In this document: one piece after another, positions 40,746-51,800 of the stretch
How positions within the stretch are numbered: the first letter of the stretch is position 1
Layout: each line of letters starts with the position of its first letter
The notes under the pieces: model-generated
Seen by the model: the letters and a program-made list of their open reading frames with translations, nothing else
Databases searched by the model: none
Told to the model about the DNA's origin: nothing
Source of the DNA: Hydractinia symbiolongicarpus
Taxonomy: Eukaryota > Cnidaria > Hydrozoa > Anthoathecata > Hydractiniidae
Reading direction: 5' to 3'
DNA length: 64,000 nt
Assembly (NCBI RefSeq): GCF_029227915.1
Contig: NC_079877.1
Coordinates: forward strand, 17,844,851 to 17,908,850
Position numbers and translations under genes: made by a program

Positions 40746-41205
40746 CGGTAGCACCTACAAATATATTCTGACGGGCATTGACGTGGCCTGGAGATATAAG
40801 GTAGCTAGGCCGAAAGACTATTCAAGCCTCAAGATGCGCAAGAGCTAGTCTCTGGGGAGCCTAGTACCATTTGGGTGAAGCACTTATACACCATCGTCAA
40901 AAGTCTTAATAATGCCAAGACTGCCATGATTGAGATGAAACCTAACAAGGCCATCAAGCTCGAGGAGGTACCGCTTGCAAAAAGTCAGCAATATCCCAAG
41001 GAAAACCCCTTACCTGAGGATGGCCTCTATCTCCATCTGCTACAACCAAGGGAGGAGCACGGTGACTCGAAAAGACGCGCCACTGACGCCTTTTGGAACA
41101 AACATACTCATAGCTTGGACCGTATAGTAACAGGTAGCCGTGTTTTATACTACTTAAATGATGGCCCCGATCGGAGGAGGAGGTTTTTGGACAGGGTTTC
41201 GATGG
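40746..41205 (+). pseudogene. Integrase fragment of Polinton-B
   Basis: Begins in mid-gene at STYKYILTGIDVAWRYKVAR, directly after the Polinton-A terminus, and at about 40806 jumps to the post-catalytic region (shifted frame equal to RLFKPQDAQEL). It continues through HLYTIVKSLNNAKTAM and RIVTGSRVLYYLNDGPDR. The second D and E of the active site are deleted. After 41176 sequence no longer matches the integrase. Confidence 0.85.
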
Positions 41206-41277
41206 CTCCTGTGTTGAACATAACTTGCGACGACATGTTTCTAATAAACCAACGTAAGCTGGAGGATTTCAACGTGC

Positions 41278-41856
41278 TCATTCGAGAACCTTAAAAGTCC
41301 TGGGGTGTTCAAGCCTCACATATAGGCACGCATGTTTGGATTTTTTCAGATCAGCCTTGATATCCGATCGTGTTCGTATCCTCATCAATTAGCCTCATGT
41401 CGCTGCGTTTATTAGGGTACCAGAGGAAGAGCTGTTTCTTTTGACGGCGAAGATTCTTGGGCAATGCGGTATAGCTCTGCGTGAGTAGCCACAAGCTGTT
41501 TTTGCGATGCCGGCCCGAGATAGCCAATTCAAGCAACGACTGCCTTTTTTATCGAGGTCTTCGTCGGCTATCACGTCGTCAATCACAAACAACGTCTCTT
41601 CACCTGCCAGCAATGAGGATAATTTTTGGATCCATTCAAACAGCTCATTCCCAGAGTCGATCAGGAACACGTAAGGGTCCTTTAAAAGCGATGCCCTCTC
41701 TAAATAGGTTGTATTCCACCGCAAGGTAGGGCATAATATTACAATATTATGGAAGTGCTTCTTATACTCATTTTCCAGGAGGTTCAGTACGCGTGTCTTG
41801 CCGCAGCTTGTAGGCCCTGTGAAGATTGCCGTATGCGCCTCTTTAATAACGTCCAT
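41278..41856 (-). pseudogene. Packaging ATPase of Polinton-B
   Basis: MDVIKEAHTAIFTGPTSCGK starts at 41856 with Walker A FTGPTSCGKT, Walker B LFVIDDV, and a sensor region (LWLLTQSYTALPKNLRR) read after a one-base shift near 41520. A second shift near 41390 leads to the C-terminus (HPRTFKVLE, TGA at 41278-41280). A free-standing gene of about 195 codons, unlike the fused form in Polinton-1. It starts three bases from the stop of the next gene upstream. Confidence 0.85.
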
Positions 41857-41859
41857 TTA

Positions 41860-42358
41860 CTAATAGTTGCTCCACTTTTGATCATGGATTCTCGGGTACA
41901 AAGCTGCACAGCTTGAACATTTTAAGACACCGCCAAAGACATTGTTTACCAAGGACCCTCGACAGGCAGGGCATAGCTTGGTATTTTGGGTCTTATATTC
42001 GATGGGTAGAGGAGTATATCTTAATTTTCCTTGTCGGCATCGCAATATTATGCGATATCTCTTGACGAGCAGTGCCTTCTCCGGGCTCTCCCCGATGAGT
42101 TCAGCGTACTGGGGTATAATGTTGTATGTGAGCAAGGTATAGAGAAGCAGGTAATTCTCATCCTGCTTAAGCCCTTTAATTTCCCTATCAATATTGACAA
42201 GGTCTATTTCATATTCAACGTCCTTGATGTCCTTAGTACGCCGCCGCCTTCGCTTTAGTCAGGCAATCTGTACAGCTCTTTGTCCTACTATTGCCCCTAA
42301 TTTTAAACTTGTCAAGGGTTAGAACGTGCTTGCATTCCTTACAACATTTGCTCTCCAT
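41860..42358 (-). pseudogene. Zinc-finger protein with C-terminal zinc ribbon, one frame change
   Basis: ATG at 42358 overlaps the stop region of the next gene upstream. The first 41 codons (CCKECKHVLTLDKFKIRGNS, CTDCL) end at TAA 42233, but a one-base shift opens a frame to 41860 with YEIDLVNIDREIKGLKQDE and a C-terminal ribbon (CPACRGSLVNNVF...LKCSSC). The N-terminal finger closely resembles that of 42339-42698, so the two arose by duplication. The C4 ribbon recalls viral late-transcription-factor ribbons, but I cannot assign it. Confidence 0.6.
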
Positions 42359-42698
42359 TTAGTATTGCGGTATACGTCTTGTGCAGTGCCTTAGCAACAT
42401 CAGCGAGCGTTGGAGACCTGCCAGTCTCCTGGTATCTGAAAGGTGTCTTGTGATGAATATACAGCTCAAACTTCTCCCAATTATAACTCTCATCAAACTG
42501 GGCTTGAATATGATCCTGCAACATAATTATGAGCTCATGCAGAGTTTGTATGGATGTACGGCGCTTGCGATCCTTTGACAGTTTCTTTTTATCAAGGCAG
42601 GGAATACATGTACTCGTAGTTTCACCATTGCCCTTGATCTTGAAATTGTCTAGGGTTAAAAACCGTTTACATTTTGAACAACTCGTGGTTCCTTCCAT
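42339..42698 (-). CDS. Zinc-finger protein, intact
   Basis: 119 residues. N-terminal C4 finger (CSKCKRFLTLDNFKIKGNGE ... CIPCL), then a basic stretch (KKLSKDRKRR), then a helical region (LHELIIMLQDHIQAQF) and YIHHKTPFRYQETGR. The stop overlaps the start of the following related gene by about 20 bases in another frame. No counterpart remains in Polinton-1, where the flanking genes have become fused. Confidence 0.65.
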   Translation of the reverse strand: MEGTTSCSKCKRFLTLDNFKIKGNGETTSTCIPCLDKKKLSKDRKRRTSIQTLHELIIMLQDHIQAQFDESYNWEKFELYIHHKTPFRYQETGRSPTLADVAKALHKTYTAILNGEQML

Positions 42699-42739
42699 AA
42701 CTCGTTTTTGTCCTTAGGGACACGATTTTTACCGGACAC

Positions 42740-42994
42740 TTATTTTGGTTTCGGCACTATGCTTGCGGGGATCCATCCTTTGGAGACGGCCAATTCACGA
42801 CTTGCTCTCCCTGCTGCAAAATAGGCCACCATCTTAAGGACATCGTTTGTATCCATATTTGCGGATGGCCTTGTTATGCCCAATAATTTCTTACCTGCCA
42901 TGGCATAGGCAAAGGTGAAACCAATGTCTACAATTGTCTCGTAAAGCATATCCAAAATCTCCTTCTCTTTTGGGGTAACGTTGCTTCTGGTCAT
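42740..42994 (-). CDS. Small protein, separate form of the N-terminus fused to the ATPase in Polinton-1
   Basis: 84 residues, intact, NVTPKEKEILDMLYETIVDI through VLKMVAYFAAGRA to WIPASIVPKPK and TAA. About 60% identical by eye to residues 1-87 of the 9062-9969 gene. Hydrophobic helices but no clear membrane segment. Function unknown. Confidence 0.7.
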   Translation of the reverse strand: MTRSNVTPKEKEILDMLYETIVDIGFTFAYAMAGKKLLGITRPSANMDTNDVLKMVAYFAAGRASRELAVSKGWIPASIVPKPK

Positions 42995-43000
42995 TTACTA

Positions 43001-43355
43001 TTACCGCATTTTGAAAATATCGATCTGAGGCTGAGTTTCGCCCTGTTTTCCCTGCCGAGGCTCTGGCGTGGTGTTTTGAGACTCATTTTTACCCCTACTA
43101 AACATATACCAGACGCCTACCCCTATTTCCAATATGGCTAAAGTCCCTACTCCATATATGTATATATCCGTTGACTACGGGACTAGCTCCAGATGAGGTT
43201 TTGACTGCAGGCTTTACAGCACCCTTTTGTTGCTTCATTTCTTCCTTCCTCTTCTTCATCAGTGCCGCCAACTTGTGCCCCTGCGCAACCCTTCCCGGAT
43301 GTTTTGGTGGTTTCGTAATGACTCTCTCTTCTTGTTTTTGTTCTTCTTCACTCAT
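43001..43355 (-). pseudogene. Single-membrane-segment Polinton protein, frame change
   Basis: Basic N-terminal half (RVAQGHKLAALMKKRKEEMK), GYIHI, then after a one-base shift a membrane segment (GVGTLAILEIGVGVWYMF) and polar tail ending QIDIFKMR at TAA 43001-43003. Counterpart of 9983-10329. Stop codon of the upstream gene at 43360 almost touches its ATG. Confidence 0.7.
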
Positions 43356-43359
43356 TTTA

Positions 43360-43845
43360 TTATAACATCGTCTCCGCCTCCTCCACCTTCTCCTCCTTCT
43401 TCTTGCTCATATGTCTCGCAGTATGGCCCGCTACAAGTAGTGGGGCTAAACACCTCCCAATTGTGCAGTATACGAGTATTCCCAAATCTGTCATAGAGTC
43501 TCAGATTATAGGATCTTCTTCGATATCTCGACGTAATTCGTTAACACTGTCAATATCTACAATATTCCCAATCAAATTTGCATACAGGCTAATCACGTGA
43601 GTGGTCAACGCTTTTGCCGACTTTTCTCCCTTCTCTTGAAGCTCACGTTGAAGGTACTCGGAATGGACATTGTCGGTGGCCTCTTCCGGGGCCTTGTCAA
43701 CAAACACTTCTGTGCACTTCTTCGCTAAAAGGTGCCCCTTGCCTTTCCTCAGAGCCTCTTTCAAGGCCTGGCGTTTATCAATTGGTTTCTCTATCTGTTC
43801 GTATTCTGCTCACGCTGTGTCGAATACTCGTGCGATATCTGACAT
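43360..43845 (-). pseudogene. Hypothetical Polinton protein with two in-frame stops
   Basis: One frame of 162 codons from ATG 43845 (MSDIARVFDTA) to TAA 43360, interrupted by TGA after codon 11 and TGA at 43501-43503. KPIDKRQALKEALRKGKGHL and TTHVISLYANLIGNIVDIDS are in the middle; the part after the second stop has a hydrophobic segment (LGILVYCTIGRCLAPLLVAG). Both stops could be tryptophan codons changed by one base. No family recognised. Confidence 0.55.
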
Positions 43846-43934
43846 TCTTTTTATTATACGTATATATCGAAAAAACCAAAACGCCATCAGGGTATAGGTT
43901 AGGATTATAACAACTAGTAGGCATATGTCCATGT

Positions 43935-46900
43935 TTATTTCCCTGTAGACGCTAGGCGGTAATGGCCACGGGCAAGCGTCGTAATCTGATCAGGTTGCAC
44001 GATCCTTTTGTCATCCGCCCTGTTGAGTGCTAACTTGTTCACCTCTTGGGTATACCCGATGGTTCAGGTTCTGAATTAGCACTTCTGTAGACGTTAACGC
44101 CCTCTTCCAGACATCGCTGATAGTCATCAAAAGTGACAGACTTTTTGGTCACGTACTTCCGCACGCCCTTCGCCTTCCTGCCACCGCCCTCCTTCGTTAG
44201 ACTTTTATAGGAACAGAGCTTTGCTCTCAGAGTGATAAATTCGGTCATGATTTTCCCACCTAATTCATCCTTGATTAGACCCACGATTTTTTTGTTTTTG
44301 CTAAAAAGGAAGAGGCCTGTTATAATCAGGGTTATACGCACTTGTATCAAAACGTGTCTCGACATCGTCAGCGATATCAACATAGAAATCATGTGTCTTT
44401 ATATGGTACACAAAGGAGTCTGTGTCCATGTAGCACAGCTGCAGCCTGCTACTATATTTGGGCTGCATGTAGTCGTAAGGAAACGCGTACATGACTAGCT
44501 TCGACATGTCCAGGATGGCCTGGCCTATATACACCGGCTTATTCATCTTGACCTCTGTTTCACCCATATCTACACCTACTAGGTGCTTGCTAAACCTGCT
44601 TCCACCCTTGAAATTTGGTTTCATCGCAAGCTTCATATACTTGTCCTCATTGGTGACCAGTTGGATGTTGCGGTGGTTTCTAATATTCTCCAAGGTCTTG
44701 CCAAGTACACTTAAATTCATGAGTTTGTAGAAGTCCTTTTCAAACTCGTTCTTCGCGTTTGTTCTCAAATCGGTGTTGTGATCGATGTACCCCTTCAACC
44801 ACGCCTTCTGGTTAAACCGGATAACCCTGTGCACTCTGTTCAATTCAAGCCCATGTTTTATAGCCTTATTTAATGCCCTGATATGTACTACATACTTTCG
44901 CTTTTTCTCCAAATTTGGTACTAATTTCTCGACCTTGTGGACTATCGTGCGTTCCGGTAAGAACGGCAACTCGTTATGTTTGTCGTGTAGCCTCTCCGGG
45001 TAGTCGATATCCACATCCAGGATATACCCATGCTTATTATCTCTAACGAGCTTCTCTATCCGCTTTTCGGTGAATACCTCGACGTTCGATATCCATTTGC
45101 AGGTCTTGACGCATCGCCCAGCTGTACAGGTTGTTTGCATCGAGGTACTGCAGGTAGGATGATCCAACCTCCGCATCGTACTGGTCCCCCATGTACTTGC
45201 TATTAACCTTGGCATATCGGTGTACATCTTGGGTTATAGCTCCTCTGATATCCTTTTTCGAACATCAGGAATATGTCGGGGTCTGTAAGGAGCTCTAGCT
45301 TGATTCCTGTATACTTGAGTGCTGCCTTTCATGCCAAGCCAGGTGCGCTGTAGAAGTGCGCAGGATCAAGCTTGTAGTTTGTCAAGCACATGTCCCGAAA
45401 CGTCTCGAAGACGTCGGCTAATAGTAATACGTCTGTGCTGAGGTCATCGCCCTCTGGGTGATGCAATTCCATACTTTTTTCGTGTTTTGATAATCTTCAT
45501 CGCTGATACCCTTCATGTTCAGCTTGCTGTAAAATGCCTCCTTTGAAGGTAGCTCCAACTATTGGAAACGCTGGCATCCATCCTTATACTCAAACACGCC
45601 TTTTCGAAGCATCAGCCTGAAGATATCATCCTTGTCGAGGAACTTTGCCATGGATGGTACGTTTGCCTTTACCCGGTCTCGATTAAGCTGCTTCGTGGTA
45701 TTTGAGTCGCAATTTTTACACCAAAATTTTTGCCATGTATTCAGCGTCTATGCCGTGAAATTCTAGACAGGTATCTGCACACTGCTGACATTTTATACCA
45801 GCGGCGTTGGTTCCAATTAGGTTGCTTGCTAGTTTGTCAAGGCTTGATGGCATAAATCGACAGGAATCTATGAACCTTTTTTCGACCCTCTTATATGTTT
45901 CACCATTGCCATACCCCATACCTGCAAGCGGTACCTTGATTTTCACGTTGAAACTAATGTACTTTTCGGTGTTCTCCGCTATGCACCCGATGTCCTAGGT
46001 GTCGTACTTCTCGCCCAGTTTTAGGATAAACAGGTGCGCATCGTACCCCGAGAGATTGTGGAATATCACAGGTATATGACTTGGTATCTTGTATTGGAGG
46101 TTACAGCTCTTATAGGCAGCGCCCCTATATAACCCTATGTATCCCTATGTATCCCTGGCATATTCCACCGGTATCAATAGACTCTCGAAGTCTGCATAGA
46201 TGGCAAAGGGTACCTTGAATTGCTGCTGTCCATCTCTACAGTATAGCCATTTTTCGGCTTCGCTTGGCATTGTAATTTTAACAGCCGCATGGTCCTTGCA
46301 ATATCCATAGTGCTTGTCCCTCTATTCAGCCGTGGGATAGCCCTGCAGGCAGTTCAGACAAAAATGAATTGCATTCCTATTCTTCGAGGTCTCCTTGCCC
46401 AGGAACCTCGATAGACTTTTGACGGCCGTATAGTGGGTCTTGTTATCATCCTTGATAAGCAATAGGGTCACCACCTTGGTGCGTCCGTGGTGCATCGATC
46501 GACGTAGTACGTTGATCTTCTTTCCCGTTATATACAGGACATTCACCGCAATGTCAGGGTTATTCGCCTCAAATTTGTATATGCTCTTGGTACTTGTTGG
46601 GAACTCTATACCCTCCCAGTTATAAAGGTCTACGTAAGGTTTCATCTGAGATATTCGATTCGGACTCCTCCCTATCTCCTCATGATATAAAGATGCTATT
46701 ATACTCCACTTGAAACACTCCTCTTCTTCATTTACTGGGTTAATGACCGCCTTTTTAGAGGCTACCCATTTTATAGCTCTATATATGATGAATCCCTTGT
46801 CAGGCGTAGCTTGTGAAAGTCTACGTCAAGGTATAGTATTCGACTAATTGTAAAGCCACTTTGGGGTAATGCTGGATTTTCCACTTGTGTTTTAACCTGA

Positions 46901-47540
46901 GCAAACATCGTATCTAGCACATCGTCTACGTAGCTACCCTGGAAGACTGACGTCATGTTGCTAGTGAAGACCTTATTCACCTCGATATACTCCTCACCGT
47001 TGCCCTCCTCCGGGTTCGTCCTCTTCCTCCACATGATCCATGGGAATAGCCGTACCTTCGCCGAGCCTATATCCACCTGGTCCTCAACCAAGGTTTTCAC
47101 GTTGGGCCGCACCATCTCTATCCCTCGACGTCTGCTCCTCCTATGCCGAGAATTCAGAAACTTCGATACGTCCTGTTATGGGCATGCTTATGTTCTTGAG
47201 ATGTAAAATCTTGGCCCGGCTGTTTATATAGATTTTGGATGTCTACCAGATAGTCTTCCTCGGCCTCTTTTTCCACTTCGTCATAAAGTGTAGGTTTTGC
47301 GCTGGCTGCCCCGTTATAGAGCACCATAATCGTACGTTTAAAGGCCGTATATGTTCTCTTGTACCCCTCTTTTATAGGTTTGGGGACAGCGTCCACCAGA
47401 CAATTATACCATCCCCTCATTTTAGTTTTCACTACCGAACGATTTTTCGACATTTCCTGTCTCTCAAAAATGTCCATGGCCTCCGGCGTTGGTACTATAG
47501 TCACGGGCTTGACCGGCTTTCGTTGTCCAGCCCTGCGCAT
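43935..47540 (-). pseudogene. Protein-primed family B DNA polymerase, full length but frameshifted
   Basis: From 47540: N-terminal domain (GWYNCLVDAVPKPIKEGYKR), YIEVNKVFTSNMTSVFQG, LYLDVDFHKLRLTRDSSY, NNPDIAVNVLYITGKK, zinc finger (HFCLNCLQGY), exonuclease I near 46200 (FAIYADFESLLIP-type), CQQCADTCLEF, palm motif A near 45120 (YLDANNLYSWAMRQ), motif B near 44720 (YKLMNLSVLGKTLENIRNH), motif C near 44420 (CYMDTDSFVYH), and C-terminus GLIKDELGGKIMTEF to TAA 43935. About ten frame changes. This DNA_pol_B_2 enzyme copies Polintons from a terminal protein. In motif B, L stands where N is usual (MNNS). Confidence 0.9.
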
Positions 47541-47547
47541 GCGTTGA
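47534..47547. promoter_or_regulatory. NRF-1-like palindromic site at polymerase start
   Basis: TGCGCATGCGTTGA covers the start codon of the polymerase frame. The same core, TCAACGCATGCGC, occurs twice near the left end of Polinton-1 (980-1001, 1206-1227). A regulatory role is inferred only from recurrence near element ends. Confidence 0.3.
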
Positions 47548-47862
47548 TTTTTTGTAATTTACCATTAGGGAATTCCCCCTTTTTGATGTGCGCGTTGACT
47601 ATTAGGGAATTGTGATAGAAATTTTTTGACTCCTATTCTGTATACTTTGATGACGTCACTGCAATGCATTGAATATTAAAGAATAACCATGGCTAGCACT
47701 GATTAATAGGGATAACCCCTTGAATTCTATCGCTATGCACTGCAGGGTACTGGATTGGCGGGGATTTGCTGTGCTTGACTGTGGCTTGCGCGTGCGCGTA
47801 TGCGCGACTGTGCTAGAAGGAACATTTCTCTATCTCTAAAGCAAAGCGTTGTGCAACTTTCT

Positions 47863-48895
47863 ATGGACAAAACATTTCCAGCAAGAAGAAAAGACATATT
47901 GGAGTTAAGAAAATCAGTTACAGAAATTATGGACGAGTATCCGATTTTAGCTGATCCCATACAGGTAATTCAGTCATTCAGTTGTTTTCATTATTTTATG
48001 TATATCAACCAAGTTGTCAAAATGTTGTTTTTTATCCATATTCATTAGTGTTGGCAAACACAGCTTGTTTAATTGGGAAGGAGAATATAAGTTCTGCATT
48101 GCAAAAGTTATATTTTTCATCTTAAAACAATCAGTAAACTTTATTTTGTGACGATAATCACTTAAAAACACTGTTTATTGTTATTTAGATTGTTGAAGAA
48201 TTCAAACGTCTCACGGAAATTTGACGTTGTAGTGCTTTTGTCTCATTACTTCAACACTTCAACGACTAAAAAATATTGCAGATGAAACCACCAAAGTCAT
48301 TTAGGATCGATACCGTGATGGATGAGGTTGAATCTATAAGCGTGAAAGCTGAGTCTGGTATGTATTTTGAAACTATTGGATGTACCTTAAGATCCTAAAT
48401 TATTGTGGGCAAAAAACGATTGAAACATTGAGGTTTATGCCTAAGACCGGTAATTTTTCGTTTTTAGGTTACGCTGAACGTTTGGCCTGTATAATGCTGA
48501 CGTCATTGTTGCGCGAAGATGGTACTTTGCTTTTTAGTGTATTTGGAGGAAGAAAATTTCCCCAAATTGAATGTGATTCAAAAGTAAAAACATTGGTTGG
48601 AGCAGTTTCATGTGAAAACTACAAGATCTTAGTAGATGGACAAGTAGTTGTTCAAACGCAAGAATTTATATCTGCTTTTCAAGTATATCTTGCGTCTTTT
48701 TACCTTTTAACCTCTGCTATCCAAAAAAAATATCTTCAACTTTGTTATTTTACTAGCGAAAGATTCTTGGTTTGGATGATAACACTTCCGACACCAAAGT
48801 TTCTCACCTGGAGAAAAATTGGATTAGTTGCAATTTTTCATTTTGAGGATACTGATTCATTGTTTTGTTTGACAAATCCAAAAAGTTGTAACTAA
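47863..48895 (+). pseudogene. Exons of a widespread animal gene family of unknown function, two stops
   Basis: Three exons join in phase. 47863-47964 (MDKTFPARRKDILELRKSVT, donor CAG/GTAATT); 48189-48357 (IVEEFKRLTEI; acceptor TTATTTAG, donor G/GTATGT); 48468-48895 (YAERLACIMLTSLLREDGTL, then ILVDGQVVVQTQEFISAFQV). The order matches a family common in fish and cnidarian genomes, whose members read ...WPxLF/xxxIxxEFxRIT...LPxxLRED...IxLEGxVV. Exon 2 has in-frame TGA (48222) and TAA (48267), so this is a pseudogene or has sequence errors. It begins 26 bp from the right end of Polinton-B. Confidence 0.55.
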
Positions 48896-51800
48896 CTTTT
48901 AAAATTTTAAATTGAAAAATTGAATTAAAGAAGTTAAAACAAAAAAGGGTAAACACACAATTGCAGATTGACAGAGGTCCTTAGTGCAACATTTTCCTAA
49001 AATAATACATCTCATTTATGAACATGTCCATATCAGGAACTCGGGATCTATAATAACAGTGGGATTTTTTTCTGTTCAATTTCCTCAAACCGGTCTAAAA
49101 AACATGTCTTACCAGCTGGTCTATGTTGTGATGCATACCATAAATAAATCCAGCAAAATCCTGAAAATGTACTACTAAATGTACTTTCGCGTGCAGAAAC
49201 TTTTGCGTATCCAAAAAAAACGCGAGATATATGAAATAAACGCTTTTTCCTGTTTTTTGAACAAATTTCGAGGAAAAAACTTTCGCGAATCGAAGAAAAA
49301 GGCTATTTTCGCGTGAAATAACTTAACTCTCAATTTTTATTATGTTTCTCGCTTTGTTTAAGGTAAAAAAAAAATTCTTCAACTTTCCACTTAGAATCAG
49401 TTCCGTCAATAGTTCCTCCATCTTCACCAATGTACCGCTGAGTTTTGCCACCACATAACAATTCAAATTCTTTTTCCGTGTTATATTGAGCCTGTAAAAG
49501 ACAGAGTCGTGGAAAACCTTTCCAATTTTGTAATGACTTCACCCATAGTCGTGAACACTCCACCTGTTTTAGCGCAAAATAGAAAAAAGGAGTAAGCTGC
49601 GACAAATACCGGAGAAAATAAATATATTAGAGAAAAGTTTAGCATGGCAAAGAGAAAGAAAGAGACAAAATTTGTAATAGAATGATAGACTAGAAAATGA
49701 AAAAATTGTATACGTATTAATAATATGCATCCATTTGTCATTATTTTTGTTGAAAACCTTTCGCGGAAAAGGTCCAAAAACGCGAAAAACGCTCGTTTCT
49801 GCCTTTAAAGTAACAAAGAAATCCACTATTGAACAGTTGAACATCCAGCGGGATGGATGGGTGGGTAGAAAATATGAATGTCCATTGGAGGTTTTCGTGG
49901 CAAGTCGACTTTAAACTGCCATAAAATATACTGACTAAAGCTCTATCCAGCCAGCAAAACCTTTTTCAAGTCTTGTTGCCCATTCATTTTGACTTTGTTG
50001 TTTAGCTACCATTTTTATTAGCTGCTAGCCACGCTAAGTCAGAGTCAAAAAACCAACAGAGAGCTAGCCAGCTGTAAATTTAGTAAAACAATATAAAAAT
50101 AGATATTTATCAATAATCTTACCACAAACAGAGACAACAACACAACTTGTGTTATTAGCTAACTATCGTATCGTGTGCCAAACCAAAGCCGGTTCTTGGG
50201 AAGCCGATCCCTTAACTTCGGCTCCAGTGGCTGACCTGATTGTTTGTACGTTTTATGTCATACTCACTAAATGCCTTATAAAAAGAAATTCTGAGACTTT
50301 TTCAACACTACAACACTTGCACATGGCGGAGTAAAATATAAAAACCACCATCAAAAATGTATAATAAAAAGAGACAAAGCATAAAAAAGAGAAGAACGAA
50401 AGATATTATAAGACATAAAATTTCTTCTATGGTACTTATTTCCCTATTAGCGGTTTTAGAAACCATTTTCACCTTTATATTCAATCACCTTCGTTTTCTC
50501 TTTTTTCTTTCAATTTTTTCTGTATGCTGGATTTGCAATTTCCATATGATATCAACATTCATTTTGTTGTATACGACATAATGATACAGCATGTTTGTGT
50601 AAGATTTAGAATGTCTTTACACGGCACAATAAGTCGTATGCAGCAATAATTGTATCGTGTAATTTGGCCTTCAGCACTCCCCTAATCTTAGGCTAAGCAA
50701 AGAAACCTTAATGCTACGGTTGTTCCCAGAACTATCCTTGCTTTGTGTCCTCTGATGGACCACTGAAACTTAAAAAGTCCTCAAATAATCCAATAATCCA
50801 TTATTCCAAAAAAAAATAAAAATTCTATTAAACATGCTTCATTTCTTAATAAAATATTGCTACCATCTTTAAAATTGCTAAATAATCACACCGCAAGCCT
50901 GCTTTTAATCATATGTGCTTAGACCAAAACCCGATCCTAACCCTTGTTACCATTTACAGGTGCAGTTCTGGCTAATTTGTGCTTGAGACGCAAAGCTGTT
51001 TTCTCCATATGTGATAGCTGTTAAAATAAAAATATCCAGTTTTTTCAAGGCCGGCTGATTGGCTGAATTATTTTAAGACTAAGTAAGAGGATGTGAACCA
51101 AATTAATAATGTGAGATATATATAAAAAGTGCCACGCTATTCTGTGTTTATTGGGTAAAGAAAAGCACCCCTGAACATGTTTTGCCGAAAGGTGTTTAGT
51201 AAAACTCAAAAAAGTCGGATAAAAAGAAGAAGAGTAATTTATCAGGACAATGTTTTATTGTGTTAATAATTTAAATTGACGTCCTGTGCTATACCTTTTT
51301 GTACAGCCAGGTTTGTGTCTGCAAAAAATGAGTTTATAGTTTGTAGCTTCAGAAATTTATAATAATTATTTTGTGGTAGGAAAAAAAGAATGATACAACA
51401 TAAATTTGTACCTGGGTTTTTTATCTTCCATATTTTCATACAAATCGTCTATTAATATGGAAAAGACCAGTAGCCGTCATGCGTAACCATCGAGTTCAAT
51501 ATTACATATTGAACTCGACCCCAACCGTAATATTGGTAGCTGTAAAGGATTTAATAATCAAACTTTTATTCCAAACAGGCTATTTCAGAGGTGGAAGAGG
51601 AAATAGTCAATAAAAACTACCTTGTCCGTCTGAAATAATTGAAGAAAAACAATTTACTCGCACAGTGGGAATCAAATGGAAACGGTCAATAAATCTAGTG
51701 TAGCTACTTTTTATGGTGAATTAACAGTGGTTATGTTATTCTTTCCTCATTTAAGCATTCAAAAAGACATGTCGATTGTGCTCCTATGTTTTCCTCTAAA

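Larger units (their letters stand above)
40746..47837. mobile_element. Polinton-B: truncated on the left, right terminus intact
   Basis: Gene order: integrase fragment (plus), then minus-strand ATPase, two zinc-finger genes, small protein, membrane protein, unknown protein, polymerase. The right end (GAAGGAACATTTCTCTATCTCT, ending 47837) matches Polinton-A's end at 40745. Capsid, penton and BRO regions are absent. Polymerase similarity between A and B is moderate, so these are separate copies of one subfamily, distinct from Polinton-1. Confidence 0.85.
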
